DNA of 7,079 bases from Candidatus Tayloriibacteriota bacterium. Lineage in GTDB: Bacteria > Patescibacteriota > Minisyncoccia > Phycocordibacterales > PALSA-1337. A program made the position numbers and the translations under genes. Below, one piece after another: positions 1-6,415 of the stretch (its first letter is position 1; each line of letters begins with the position of its first letter). The stretch is taken from assembly GCA_025353045.1 (NCBI GenBank), contig JANXRK010000061.1, forward strand, positions 1 to 7,079. The letters run 5' to 3'. The notes below the pieces were generated by a model. That model ran no database searches. It saw only the letters and a program-made list of their open reading frames with translations, and was not told the origin of the DNA.

Positions 1-211
1 GTCCTCCAGGAGACATATAGGTGCCAGTTGCGGAGTAACTTCCATCTTTATAATTTGATACCGTTGTGTTTGAGGTGTTTGGTACAGTTACAGGAACCTG
101 ATTCACTTCTGGACTTTTTCTACTTGCCAGAACCGTAACGATTCCAATGATAAGAACTAGTAATACTCCGATAACAACTCCCTTTTTATTTGATTTATTT
201 GGTGTTTCCAT
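1..211 (-). CDS. Membrane-anchored protein, possible FMN-binding-like domain (partial, N-terminal 70 codons)
   Basis: Reading leftward from the ATG at 211-209 gives 70 codons with no stop before the window edge. The product starts with a short Lys/Asn-rich cytoplasmic stretch, then one hydrophobic segment (about residues 11-28), a Pro/Thr/Asn-rich linker, and the motif YKDGSYSATGTYMSPGG at residues 54-70. The topology is a single N-terminal anchor with the domain outside the cell. The motif resembles, from memory, the first strand of small extracytoplasmic domains often annotated as FMN-binding-like. Only the first strand is visible, so the function is not established. The ATG lies inside the end of the DoxX-like gene with a 17-bp overlap in another frame, and no separate promoter is visible, so the two genes are probably co-transcribed and translationally coupled. 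Confidence 0.75.
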   Translation of the reverse strand, partial: METPNKSNKKGVVIGVLLVLIIGIVTVLASRKSPEVNQVPVTVPNTSNTTVSNYKDGSYSATGTYMSPGG

Positions 212-599
212 AAAGACAAAGTATATCAGGTCCATTCATAAACACAACAAGCGTAGCAGCTGCAAGGCCGAAATCTCGTACTCCAATCTCTCCATATCCA
301 ACAGTAAACATGATTTCAAAGAGATGAATGGCCAAAAGGAGGGCTGCAATGCGCGTGAAGAGACCTAATGCTAGCAATACCCCAAATATAATCTCAAAAG
401 TTGCATTGAGATATACCAAAGTTGTAGCACTGAGATGTGACAATGAAACAACAGAATCTGGTACATATGCAGTCCACGCTTCTGTATTTATAAACTGCTG
501 TATTCCAAACCACAGAATCACTACTGTCATTCCGTAGCGCAAAACAACCGGCGCCCAGATCGGTCCTTGTGTCTCAATATATGAAATAATTTTTTGCAT
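195..599 (-). CDS. DoxX family integral membrane protein
   Basis: A 134-residue protein with four hydrophobic segments (about residues 17-37, 58-80, 82-101 and 109-125), the size and topology of the DoxX family. Family-like features are an Arg and a Gly-Gln stretch in and after the first helix (LRYGMTVVILWFGIQQ), the second-helix pattern ATFEIIFGVLLALGLFTR, and an RDFGLAAATLVVF last helix. DoxX-like proteins sit in the cytoplasmic membrane; some take part in quinone or thiosulfate redox chemistry or in oxidative-stress complexes, but most, including this one, have no assigned substrate. It is the first gene of a leftward unit and overlaps the next gene by 17 bp. A TATAAT box ends 7 bases before the ATG, so the mRNA is probably leaderless; no Shine-Dalgarno is seen. 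Confidence 0.85.
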   Translation of the reverse strand: MQKIISYIETQGPIWAPVVLRYGMTVVILWFGIQQFINTEAWTAYVPDSVVSLSHLSATTLVYLNATFEIIFGVLLALGLFTRIAALLLAIHLFEIMFTVGYGEIGVRDFGLAAATLVVFMNGPDILCLYGNTK

Positions 600-605
600 A
601 ATTAA

Positions 606-611
606 ATTATA
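606..611 (-). promoter_or_regulatory. -10 box of the DoxX-like gene (leaderless placement)
   Basis: The minus strand reads TATAAT here, a perfect -10 hexamer. Its last base is 7 positions before the A of the ATG at 599, so transcription should start on or next to the start codon. No good -35 is seen at 17 bp. It lies 13 bp from the divergent -10 at 625-630. Confidence 0.65.
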
Positions 612-621
612 CTACAAATTG

Positions 622-630
622 TGCTATATT
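622..630 (+). promoter_or_regulatory. Extended -10 of the ABC exporter operon (leaderless placement)
   Basis: TGCTATATT matches an extended -10 (TGn plus TATATT). The last T is 7 bases before the ATG at 637, predicting a leaderless mRNA. It also argues against the in-frame TTG at 619, because the promoter would then sit inside the coding sequence. No convincing -35 is visible, as is usual for extended -10 promoters. Confidence 0.6.
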
Positions 631-636
631 GTTTAT

Positions 637-2355
637 ATGAAAAAGGCCAGTCTTTTCGACGTCCTCAAACCCTACACATGGCTAACTATTGGCCTTATTG
701 TCCTTGGTATTGCTACAAATGGTCTCAATCTCGTAATTCCAAAGATAATCGCAAAAGGTATTGATATCTACACCAGTACTCAACAAATCGGTTCTGATAT
801 TATTTGGGAATTTTCCCTTATTGCTTTTGGTACTTTTTTCTTTGCCTATGCTCAAAGTGTAGCCCAAACATATGCTTCAGAAAAAGTAGCGCTCGATCTG
901 AGAAAAAAGATTGTAGCTAAAATCTCAAAACAAAATTATACTTATATTCAAACAATAGGCGCTGGGAAGCTTTTGACCAATCTCACCTCGGATATTGATC
1001 ATATCAAAATGTTCGTCGGTCAGGCTATGGTAACTATTATCTCTTCTATCTTACTTGTCCTTGGTGCGGCTGTACTGATGATTCTTATTGATTGGAAATT
1101 GGCTTTAGCAGTTCTCGCCACTCTTCCACTTATCATGCTTGCCTTTGCAATTATTTTTGGCCGATTAAAAAAATATTTTACAAAAAGTCAGGAAGTGATC
1201 GATTGGCTCAATAAGATTATAAATGAAAGTGTTTTAGGTTCTGCAATTGTGCGTGTACTCAATTCTAAGAATAAAGAAAATGAAAAGTTTGTTGAAGCAA
1301 ATACCGAGGCTAAAGATTTGGGAATTATCATCGTAAATCACTTCGCTGTTACTTTTCCTATCATTGGACTTATTGCAAACATCGCAACGCTTATCATCCT
1401 CCTCCTTGGCGGACATTTTATTATTATTGGTGCAATGACGATTGGAAATTTCACAGCCTTTGTAGCATATCTCGGTATTCTTATATTTCCCCTTATCATG
1501 ATTGGCTTTTTGAGTAGTTCGATCAGCAGCGCTTCTGCATCATACAATAGAATCTCTGATGTTTTGAATACTGAAAATCGAAAAGAGGGTGGCGAGATTA
1601 AAAAAGCTTTGACAGGCGATGTTGAAGTAAAAAATGTATCAGTGATAATTGAAGAAAAAATGATTCTTAAAGATCTTTCTTTCAAAGTAAAAGCCGGAAC
1701 ACGAACAGCTATCCTTGGTCCAACTGCTGCAGGAAAAACACAACTGATGTATCTTCTAATAGGAATTCTTTTCCCAACAACAGGAACTGTTTTATATGAC
1801 GATACTGCTATTGCAGAATATGATAGCGAGTCTCTTCATCAGCAAGTGGCTCTGGTTTTCCAGGATAGCATTATGTTCAATATGAGTCTTCGAGAAAATA
1901 TTGCATTTAGCAAAACAGTGACTGATACCGATTTGAAAAAAGCTTTGGACACAGCTGAACTTTCAGAATTTGTTGAAACTTTGCCGGGTAAGCTCAATGC
2001 TTTGGTTATGGAAAGAGGAACCAGTCTTTCAGGGGGTCAAAAGCAACGCATTATGCTTGCTCGGGCTTTAGCTTTAAATCCTAAAGTTCTTTTACTTGAT
2101 GACTTCACTGCTCGAGTCGATACCGCTACAGAACAAAAGATTCTTCTGAATGTTAAGAAAAATTATCCAGACCTTACTCTTATTTCTGTAACCCAAAAGA
2201 TCGCGTCGATTGAGCATTTTGATCAAATCATTGTACTCATGGAAGGAGAAGTTTTGGCCAAAGGAACTCACGACGAACTTATGAAGACATCCACAGAATA
2301 CATGCAAATTTTTGATTCACAAAAAAGTACAAATCATTATGAATTACAAACTTAA
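637..2355 (+). CDS. ABC exporter half-transporter, degenerate-site subunit (TM287/MdlA type)
   Basis: A 572-residue half-transporter: six membrane helices (about 14-35, 56-78, 130-151, 154-176, 236-262, 266-290) followed by one nucleotide-binding domain. Visible motifs are Walker A GPTAAGKT (361-368), Q-loop VFQDS, an intact LSGGQ signature (464-468), and Walker B LLLDD (D488). The catalytic Glu position is Asp (D489) and the H-loop His is Gln (Q520, in VTQKIASI). These are the hallmarks of the ATPase-weak partner in heterodimeric exporters such as TM287/288, TmrAB or BmrCD. Its own Walker A/B/H-loop side forms the degenerate site, while its LSGGQ completes the partner's active site. The substrate (drug, lipid or peptide) cannot be told from sequence. 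Start: ATG 637 is chosen over TTG 619 because the -10 lies between them. The last 17 bp overlap the partner gene. Confidence 0.93.
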   Translation: MKKASLFDVLKPYTWLTIGLIVLGIATNGLNLVIPKIIAKGIDIYTSTQQIGSDIIWEFSLIAFGTFFFAYAQSVAQTYASEKVALDLRKKIVAKISKQNYTYIQTIGAGKLLTNLTSDIDHIKMFVGQAMVTIISSILLVLGAAVLMILIDWKLALAVLATLPLIMLAFAIIFGRLKKYFTKSQEVIDWLNKIINESVLGSAIVRVLNSKNKENEKFVEANTEAKDLGIIIVNHFAVTFPIIGLIANIATLIILLLGGHFIIIGAMTIGNFTAFVAYLGILIFPLIMIGFLSSSISSASASYNRISDVLNTENRKEGGEIKKALTGDVEVKNVSVIIEEKMILKDLSFKVKAGTRTAILGPTAAGKTQLMYLLIGILFPTTGTVLYDDTAIAEYDSESLHQQVALVFQDSIMFNMSLRENIAFSKTVTDTDLKKALDTAELSEFVETLPGKLNALVMERGTSLSGGQKQRIMLARALALNPKVLLLDDFTARVDTATEQKILLNVKKNYPDLTLISVTQKIASIEHFDQIIVLMEGEVLAKGTHDELMKTSTEYMQIFDSQKSTNHYELQT

Positions 2356-4102
2356 AACAACCGAAGATATAGATGAAAAAACATCAATATGGAATGCCCT
2401 AAAAAAGATGGCTGGGCTTTTCATTGTTGAGAAAAAGAAAATTGCCGTGGCACTCGTGGCAATTATTGTAAACTCAGGAATGACACTTCTTGGTCCTCTT
2501 CTTATGGGTTACACCATCGATAAATATGTTTTGAAAGGAGATTATCGTGGCGTGCTTATTTTCTCAGCGATTCTTTTGGGAATATACATTACAGCTTCTA
2601 TTGGAGGATACATTCAAACACGAGTGATGGGTGCGGTTGGACAAAGAACTCTTTTCAGGCTTAGAAATACTATTTTTACAAAACTTCAAGAGCTTCCTTT
2701 GGCCTTTTTCAATCAGAACAAAACAGGAGATCTCATTTCTCGTATTAACAATGATACTGACAAGCTCAATCAGTTTTTCTCACAGAGTCTGATGCAATTT
2801 TTGGCTAGTGCATTTACCATCGTTGGTGCCGCTATTTTCATTATTGTCATAAATTATCGACTTGGTCTCGCTTCCCTTGTGCCCGCTGCCTTTCTCATTA
2901 TCATTACTCGCCTTTCATCAAATTGGATAAAGAAAATCAATTTGAAAAGTCTTCAGGCTACTGGTGCTTTGAGTTCAGAAGTTCAGGAGAGTTTGGAAAA
3001 TTTCAAAGTAATCGTAGCCTTTAATCGTCGAGATTATTTAAAAGAAAAATTCGCTGTAGCCAATCAAAATAACTTCAAAGCATCAGTTACTGCAGGTTAT
3101 GGAAATAACTTTTTCATGCCGATTTACGATTTTGCTGGAAATATTGCACAACTTATCGTACTTGTATACGGTATCTATCTCGTCTCACAAGGAAATTTAC
3201 AAATCGGTTTACTCGTTAGTTTCCTTCTATACATTGGACGTTTCTACGAGCCACTTCGTTCTTTTGCCGGTTTCTGGTCAACAATGCAGATCGCTCTTGC
3301 TGGTTGGGAAAGAATTTCAGAGATTACAAATCTTCAATCAAATCTCACAATCCATCCTGATGCAAACACTATCAAAACTCAGTCCATCATGCGTTTCGAA
3401 AATGTTTCTTTTGGTTATCCAGAGCAAAATTCCAAAGTCCTTCATGATGTAAGTTTCAATCTCGATAAGGGTAGAACCTATGCCCTCGTTGGACCAACTG
3501 GAGGAGGAAAAACGACAACAGCATCTCTCATCGCTCGTCTCTTTGATCCTAGTTCAGGAAATATTTATTTCAATGGAAAAGATATTAGATCATACACGCC
3601 AAAAGAGCGAACAAAGAGTATTGGATTTATTTTACAAGAACCTTTTATCTTCAGTGGAACAGTGCGAGAAAATATTTTGTACGGAAATACAGAATACGGA
3701 AATGTCGATGCTGAAAAACTATCAGAAATTTTGAAGCAACAAGGATTAGAAAAACTCCTTGAACGATTTGAAGGTGGTTTAGAAACAAAAATCACTGGAA
3801 ATACAACCACACTCAGTCTCGGTCAAAAGCAATTGATCGCTTTTATCCGAGCAGTTCTACGAAAGCCGGATCTTTTGATTCTTGATGAAGCAACAGCAAA
3901 TATCGATACAGTTACCGAGCAGCTTCTCGAAGAAATTCTCAAAAAACTTCCGCGCCAAACAACTCGAGTAATTATTGCACATCGTTTAAACACTATCGAA
4001 AATGCTGATGAAATATTCTTCGTAAATGGAGGGACCATCACTCCTGCAGGATCAATGGAACATGCAGTTGATATGCTTTTGCATCATAAGAGGAGTAGTT
4101 AG
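2339..4102 (+). CDS. ABC exporter half-transporter, catalytic subunit (TM288/MdlB type)
   Basis: A 587-residue half-transporter with an N-terminal extension of about 30 residues, six membrane helices (first four about 35-57, 71-95, 152-172, 175-192), a typical coupling region (FFNQNKTGDLISRINNDT, 123-140), then the ATPase domain. Walker A is GPTGGGKT (385-392), Q-loop LQEPFIF, signature LSLGQ (492-496, second Gly position replaced by Leu), Walker B ILDEAT with catalytic E517, and H-loop H548 in IIAHRLNTI. It therefore supplies the intact catalytic residues, while its altered signature faces the partner's degenerate site: the expected mirror image of the upstream subunit. The ATG lies 17 bp inside the upstream gene with no clear Shine-Dalgarno, so coupled translation is likely. 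An in-frame TTG at 2312 is a poorer start. The stop is 2 bp from the stop of the convergent SpeD-like gene. Confidence 0.94.
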   Translation: MNYKLKTTEDIDEKTSIWNALKKMAGLFIVEKKKIAVALVAIIVNSGMTLLGPLLMGYTIDKYVLKGDYRGVLIFSAILLGIYITASIGGYIQTRVMGAVGQRTLFRLRNTIFTKLQELPLAFFNQNKTGDLISRINNDTDKLNQFFSQSLMQFLASAFTIVGAAIFIIVINYRLGLASLVPAAFLIIITRLSSNWIKKINLKSLQATGALSSEVQESLENFKVIVAFNRRDYLKEKFAVANQNNFKASVTAGYGNNFFMPIYDFAGNIAQLIVLVYGIYLVSQGNLQIGLLVSFLLYIGRFYEPLRSFAGFWSTMQIALAGWERISEITNLQSNLTIHPDANTIKTQSIMRFENVSFGYPEQNSKVLHDVSFNLDKGRTYALVGPTGGGKTTTASLIARLFDPSSGNIYFNGKDIRSYTPKERTKSIGFILQEPFIFSGTVRENILYGNTEYGNVDAEKLSEILKQQGLEKLLERFEGGLETKITGNTTTLSLGQKQLIAFIRAVLRKPDLLILDEATANIDTVTEQLLEEILKKLPRQTTRVIIAHRLNTIENADEIFFVNGGTITPAGSMEHAVDMLLHHKRSS

Positions 4103-4121
4103 TTTTAATACAAATCCTCTT
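4088..4121. terminator. Weak bidirectional stem across the convergent ABC/SpeD stops
   Basis: AAGAGGA (4088-4094) and TCCTCTT (4115-4121) form a perfect 7-bp inverted repeat with a 20-base loop containing both stop codons. A second TCCTCTT (4135-4141), followed by TT, could pair with the same left arm. U-tracts are poor in both directions, so this is only a possible terminator. It is the sole candidate at this 2-bp junction. Confidence 0.3.
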
Positions 4122-4491
4122 TCGGATACTTTGTTCCTCTTTTAATAAAATTTGTTTCTAGATCTTTAAGTTCAAATTTCTTCCTAAAATAGTCAAAAAT
4201 AAACTCGCAGTCCATTCCATTTTTACAAGTATAAACATCAGCACTAACAAAACCCCTCTTTGGAAATGTGTGGATACTTATATGACTCTCCTCTATGGTT
4301 ACGAGACCAGTCCAGCCACCAGGATCTTTTATATTATTGCCTTTAGCAAAATAAATCACTGGTTCTGACAGTTTATGCATACCCAGAAGTTCTGGTAAAT
4401 CATTTAGACAAGAAAAGACAATGGTTTTATCATTTAAAAGTTTTTCATTCCCACCATATCCATCAATAGTTACATGTTCACCGAAGTGCAT
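4105..4491 (-). CDS. speD: SpeD-family pyruvoyl-dependent decarboxylase (AdoMetDC class 1b fold)
   Basis: A 128-residue protein, close to the usual 120-130 of class 1b S-adenosylmethionine decarboxylases. The proenzyme self-cleaves between Glu and Ser in IEESHISIHTFP: E68-S69, with S69 becoming the pyruvoyl cofactor. The catalytic His and Cys are present as H74 and C89 (DVYTC). They align with S63/H68/C83 of the Thermotoga enzyme at a constant offset of six. The usual HTWPE/HTYPE stretch is HTFPK here: the Trp/Tyr is Phe76 and the Glu that (from memory) holds the AdoMet ribose is Lys78. The fold and cofactor are secure but the substrate is not; it may be AdoMet, arginine or ornithine. No speE or other polyamine gene is in the window. 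An extended -10 predicts a leaderless mRNA. Confidence 0.9.
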   Translation of the reverse strand: MHFGEHVTIDGYGGNEKLLNDKTIVFSCLNDLPELLGMHKLSEPVIYFAKGNNIKDPGGWTGLVTIEESHISIHTFPKRGFVSADVYTCKNGMDCEFIFDYFRKKFELKDLETNFIKRGTKYPKEDLY

Positions 4492-4497
4492 AGATTT

Positions 4498-4506
4498 AGT
4501 ATATCA
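4498..4506 (-). promoter_or_regulatory. Extended -10 of the speD-like gene (leaderless placement)
   Basis: The minus strand reads TGATATACT, an extended -10 (TGn plus TATACT). The hexamer ends 7 bases before the A of the ATG at 4491, so the transcript should begin with AUG. The same TGATATACT occurs upstream of the LysE-type gene. Confidence 0.65.
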
Positions 4507-4527
4507 TTTAACTATTTAAAGTGGTAT

Positions 4528-4555
4528 TTGCAAAATAAAATTATAGGAGTATCAT
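4528..4555 (+). promoter_or_regulatory. Possible promoter of the DUF2103-like gene
   Basis: TTGCAA (4528-4533) and TATCAT (4550-4555) are separated by 16 bp and match the -35 and -10 consensus at 4 and 5 of 6 positions. The predicted start near 4562 leaves a leader of about 33 bases that carries a Shine-Dalgarno, unlike the leaderless units nearby. Confidence 0.4.
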
Positions 4556-4582
4556 TTATGTAGCATAGAAATCCAAACCCAT

Positions 4583-4588
4583 AAGGAG
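4583..4588 (+). promoter_or_regulatory. Shine-Dalgarno that fixes a TTG start
   Basis: AAGGAG lies 6 bases before the TTG at 4595. No in-frame ATG exists between the upstream in-frame stop (4544-4546) and the conserved-looking N-terminus, so this site supports TTG as the start codon. Confidence 0.6.
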
Positions 4589-4594
4589 TACTGC

Positions 4595-4885
4595 TTGAGA
4601 TATAGAAGATACTCAATACCCCACCGCCACAGTCACAACATAAAAGGATTGCACAAGACCTTAAAAAGAATTGCAGATTGGCCAGAAGTTGCAAACGTAC
4701 ACCCTGGAAGGATAAGTCCTAACGGCCACCATGGTTCAGAAATCATTTTGGATGTCCGTGACAGGAGAGATAACTCAATCAGATGCTTGCTGCACGCTGA
4801 AGGCAAGGTTCAGGTAGTTTTCATTTCAGGCCCTGACCTCAAAGCCCTTGAGATACGACTTCGAAGTGAATTCCCCCAAACATGA
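4595..4885 (+). CDS. DUF2103-like small predicted metal-binding protein
   Basis: A 96-residue soluble protein with no signal peptide or membrane segment. It is rich in His (H10, H12, H14, H20, H36, H45, H46, H67) with one Cys (C64). The layout, RYRR start, His cluster, amphipathic helix GLHKTLKRIADW, V-HPGRI turn (36-40), then strands ILDV and IRCLLHAEGKVQVVFI, resembles from memory the DUF2103 family of archaea and cyanobacteria, annotated only as predicted metal-binding. The biochemical role is unknown. The start is TTG with a good AAGGAG. It stands alone on its strand between two minus-strand units, and a strong hairpin begins one base after its TGA stop. The family assignment is moderately sure; the metal-binding idea rests on the His content and the family label. 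Confidence 0.7.
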   Translation: MRYRRYSIPHRHSHNIKGLHKTLKRIADWPEVANVHPGRISPNGHHGSEIILDVRDRRDNSIRCLLHAEGKVQVVFISGPDLKALEIRLRSEFPQT

Positions 4886-4886
4886 G

Positions 4887-4935
4887 AATCCCAACCCCTC
4901 GCATTTTTCACAGAGAAGTGCGACGGGTTGGGATT
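4887..4935. terminator. Strong bidirectional terminator-like hairpin
   Basis: Two 17-base arms (4887-4903 and 4919-4935) pair with a single C/C mismatch around a 15-base loop. The stem core is AATCCCAACCC with TCGCA after the mismatch. It sits between convergent genes: the plus-strand stop ends at 4885 and the minus-strand protease stop begins at 4943. U-runs on either side are short, so release could depend on stem strength or a factor; it could equally act as an mRNA 3'-end stabiliser. Confidence 0.65.
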
Positions 4936-4942
4936 TAATCAT

Positions 4943-5773
4943 TTATAGAATAAACCATTTTTTATTTAGCCCACAAACCCCCTTCAAACTTACAACATCC
5001 TCCTTCGTCAAATTCAAATCTGTCCCTTCGTTTAACTTATACATGATCGATTCTGGATTTGTATTATGATCAAGTCCAAGTGCATGGCCGAACTCATGCG
5101 CCAAAACTCGTATCAACTTCGTTTTATTTTCATATTCATAAATATCGATTCGATCTAAGCCTGAAGTATAGAAACCCTCTTCGATCTCCCCCACTGTTTT
5201 ATTCGCCACAACCACTTTTGAATTAATAGTTCTTATAAATGAATTATAGTCAACAACAGCGGTATTAATTTGGTCTAAAAAATTATTTAAAGTTTCTCTT
5301 TGATCTTCCACAATTCTCCGCTTTGCAGCATATTCTGCTTTACTATATTTTGAAGCCTGGGAATTAAAAGTAGTGACTACGCTCTCATATTCAATCTTTG
5401 ATGAATCGTATTTATTTCTAAGTGCATCAAGTTTCCATTTTTTCTGACTCGCACTAACATTACTTGAATCAATTTGGTCTCTCAGTACTACTGCTTTTTG
5501 GCGATCATCATAAAGGAGGTTGATACTCAATGTAGCCTGAGGATCATATTGAAAAAGTTTCTTTTGCAATGAAAAATTCCAAATATCAGCAGCTTTCCCT
5601 ATATCAGTGAGAAAATCTTTTTGACTTAAACCAAACTGCGTATCAAATGTTCCAAGTCGATATGGAATCGGATGCGTACAAGGGCCATTTATTTTTTGAT
5701 AATAAAAGAAGCCACCAACGGCAATCGCGAGAACACCCAAATATCCAAGAGTCTGTTTAAATTGAGGGGACAT
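4943..5773 (-). CDS. Anchored matrixin-like zinc metalloprotease with helical insertion
   Basis: A 276-residue protein with an N-terminal membrane anchor (about 9-25) placing the rest outside the cell. The metzincin zinc motif HEFGHALGLDH is complete (H226, E227, H230, H236), followed by the Met-turn SIMY (M244). The region from C32 (PCTHPIPYRLG) through TLSINLLYDDRQ (81-92) looks like the first half of a matrixin catalytic domain. A Lys/Glu/Ser-rich, probably coiled-coil stretch of about 85 residues (90-175) then separates it from the zinc helix. C32 and C267 could form a disulfide closing the domain. No propeptide cysteine switch is recognised. It is the second gene of the unit, 6 bp after the LysE-type gene, with AAGGA 3 bases before its ATG. 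Its substrate is unknown; cell-surface or host-contact proteins are a guess. Confidence 0.88.
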   Translation of the reverse strand: MSPQFKQTLGYLGVLAIAVGGFFYYQKINGPCTHPIPYRLGTFDTQFGLSQKDFLTDIGKAADIWNFSLQKKLFQYDPQATLSINLLYDDRQKAVVLRDQIDSSNVSASQKKWKLDALRNKYDSSKIEYESVVTTFNSQASKYSKAEYAAKRRIVEDQRETLNNFLDQINTAVVDYNSFIRTINSKVVVANKTVGEIEEGFYTSGLDRIDIYEYENKTKLIRVLAHEFGHALGLDHNTNPESIMYKLNEGTDLNLTKEDVVSLKGVCGLNKKWFIL

Positions 5774-5776
5774 TAT

Positions 5777-5781
5777 TCCTT
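5777..5781 (-). promoter_or_regulatory. Shine-Dalgarno of the operon-internal protease gene
   Basis: The minus strand reads AAGGA, ending 3 bases before the ATG at 5773 and overlapping the stop codon of the LysE-type gene. It contrasts with the first genes of units here, which lack such sites. Confidence 0.55.
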
Positions 5782-6406
5782 ATTTCGTCAAAGCGACCTT
5801 GATTCCTAAAGCAATCAAGACTACTCCTGTAAATCTCTCAATATGATGTTGAACTTTTATGATCTTGATCTTGATAAGGTGATGAGAAAAGAAGATAGAA
5901 ACAATTGAGAACCAAGCGAATGTAGCGACGATAGTCTCCATTCCGAATATAATTTGGAAAAATTTAGGAGTTGCTGGATCAATAATCTGCGTAAAAAGCG
6001 CCAAGAAGAAAAGTGTAGCTTTTGGATTTAAAACATTAGTTAGAAAACCGATTCGAACAGAATTCCAAAGACTTAAAACTTTTTGCTCTGTAACTACATT
6101 TTCTTTTTCAGAGACGACAATCGGTTTTGCTTTAATGGATTTATAACCAATATAGATAAGGTATCCTGCACCTATATATTTGATTACATTAAATAGAATA
6201 ATTGATTTTGAAATGAGAAGACCAATACCAAGCAAACAATATGTCACATGAACCATAATACCCAATGCCAAACCTACAGATGTGTAGATACCGGACTTTC
6301 TTGAGTACAGAAGACTGTTGCGAGTCACCATAGCAAAATCAGGGCCAGGACTCATAACTGCGAGAAGATGAATAAAGGTGACAGTAAGTAATTGGGTTAT
6401 AAACAT
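5780..6406 (-). CDS. LysE/RhtB family amino-acid exporter
   Basis: A 208-residue membrane protein of typical LysE/RhtB length with about six hydrophobic segments. It carries the family N-terminal signature in the first helix (VMSPGPDFAMVTRNSL, residues 18-33) and the second conserved block NVLNPKATLFFLALF (about 124-138). Members export amino acids (lysine, homoserine, threonine, leucine) or related small molecules using the proton gradient; the exact substrate cannot be read from sequence. It is the first gene of a leftward two-gene unit with the metalloprotease 6 bp downstream. An extended -10 (TGATATACT) lies close to the ATG, giving a leader of about 3 bases or none. A transcript from a second promoter near 6530 would reach it only by reading through the terminator at 6440-6459. 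Confidence 0.9.
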   Translation of the reverse strand: MFITQLLTVTFIHLLAVMSPGPDFAMVTRNSLLYSRKSGIYTSVGLALGIMVHVTYCLLGIGLLISKSIILFNVIKYIGAGYLIYIGYKSIKAKPIVVSEKENVVTEQKVLSLWNSVRIGFLTNVLNPKATLFFLALFTQIIDPATPKFFQIIFGMETIVATFAWFSIVSIFFSHHLIKIKIIKVQHHIERFTGVVLIALGIKVALTK

Positions 6407-6415
6407 AGTATAGAT

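Noticed and set aside
619..636. TTG start adding six residues to the first ABC subunit
   Set aside because: The extended -10 lies inside that stretch, and ATG 637 is at the leaderless distance shared with other genes here.
2312..2338. TTG start adding nine residues to the second ABC subunit
   Set aside because: No Shine-Dalgarno fits it, and ATG 2339 gives a typical N-terminus with a short overlap.
4545..4563. AGGAG followed by ATG-TAG, a start-stop minimal ORF that could regulate the DUF2103-like gene
   Set aside because: The likely -10 (4550-4555) places transcription start after the ATG, so it would not be in the mRNA.
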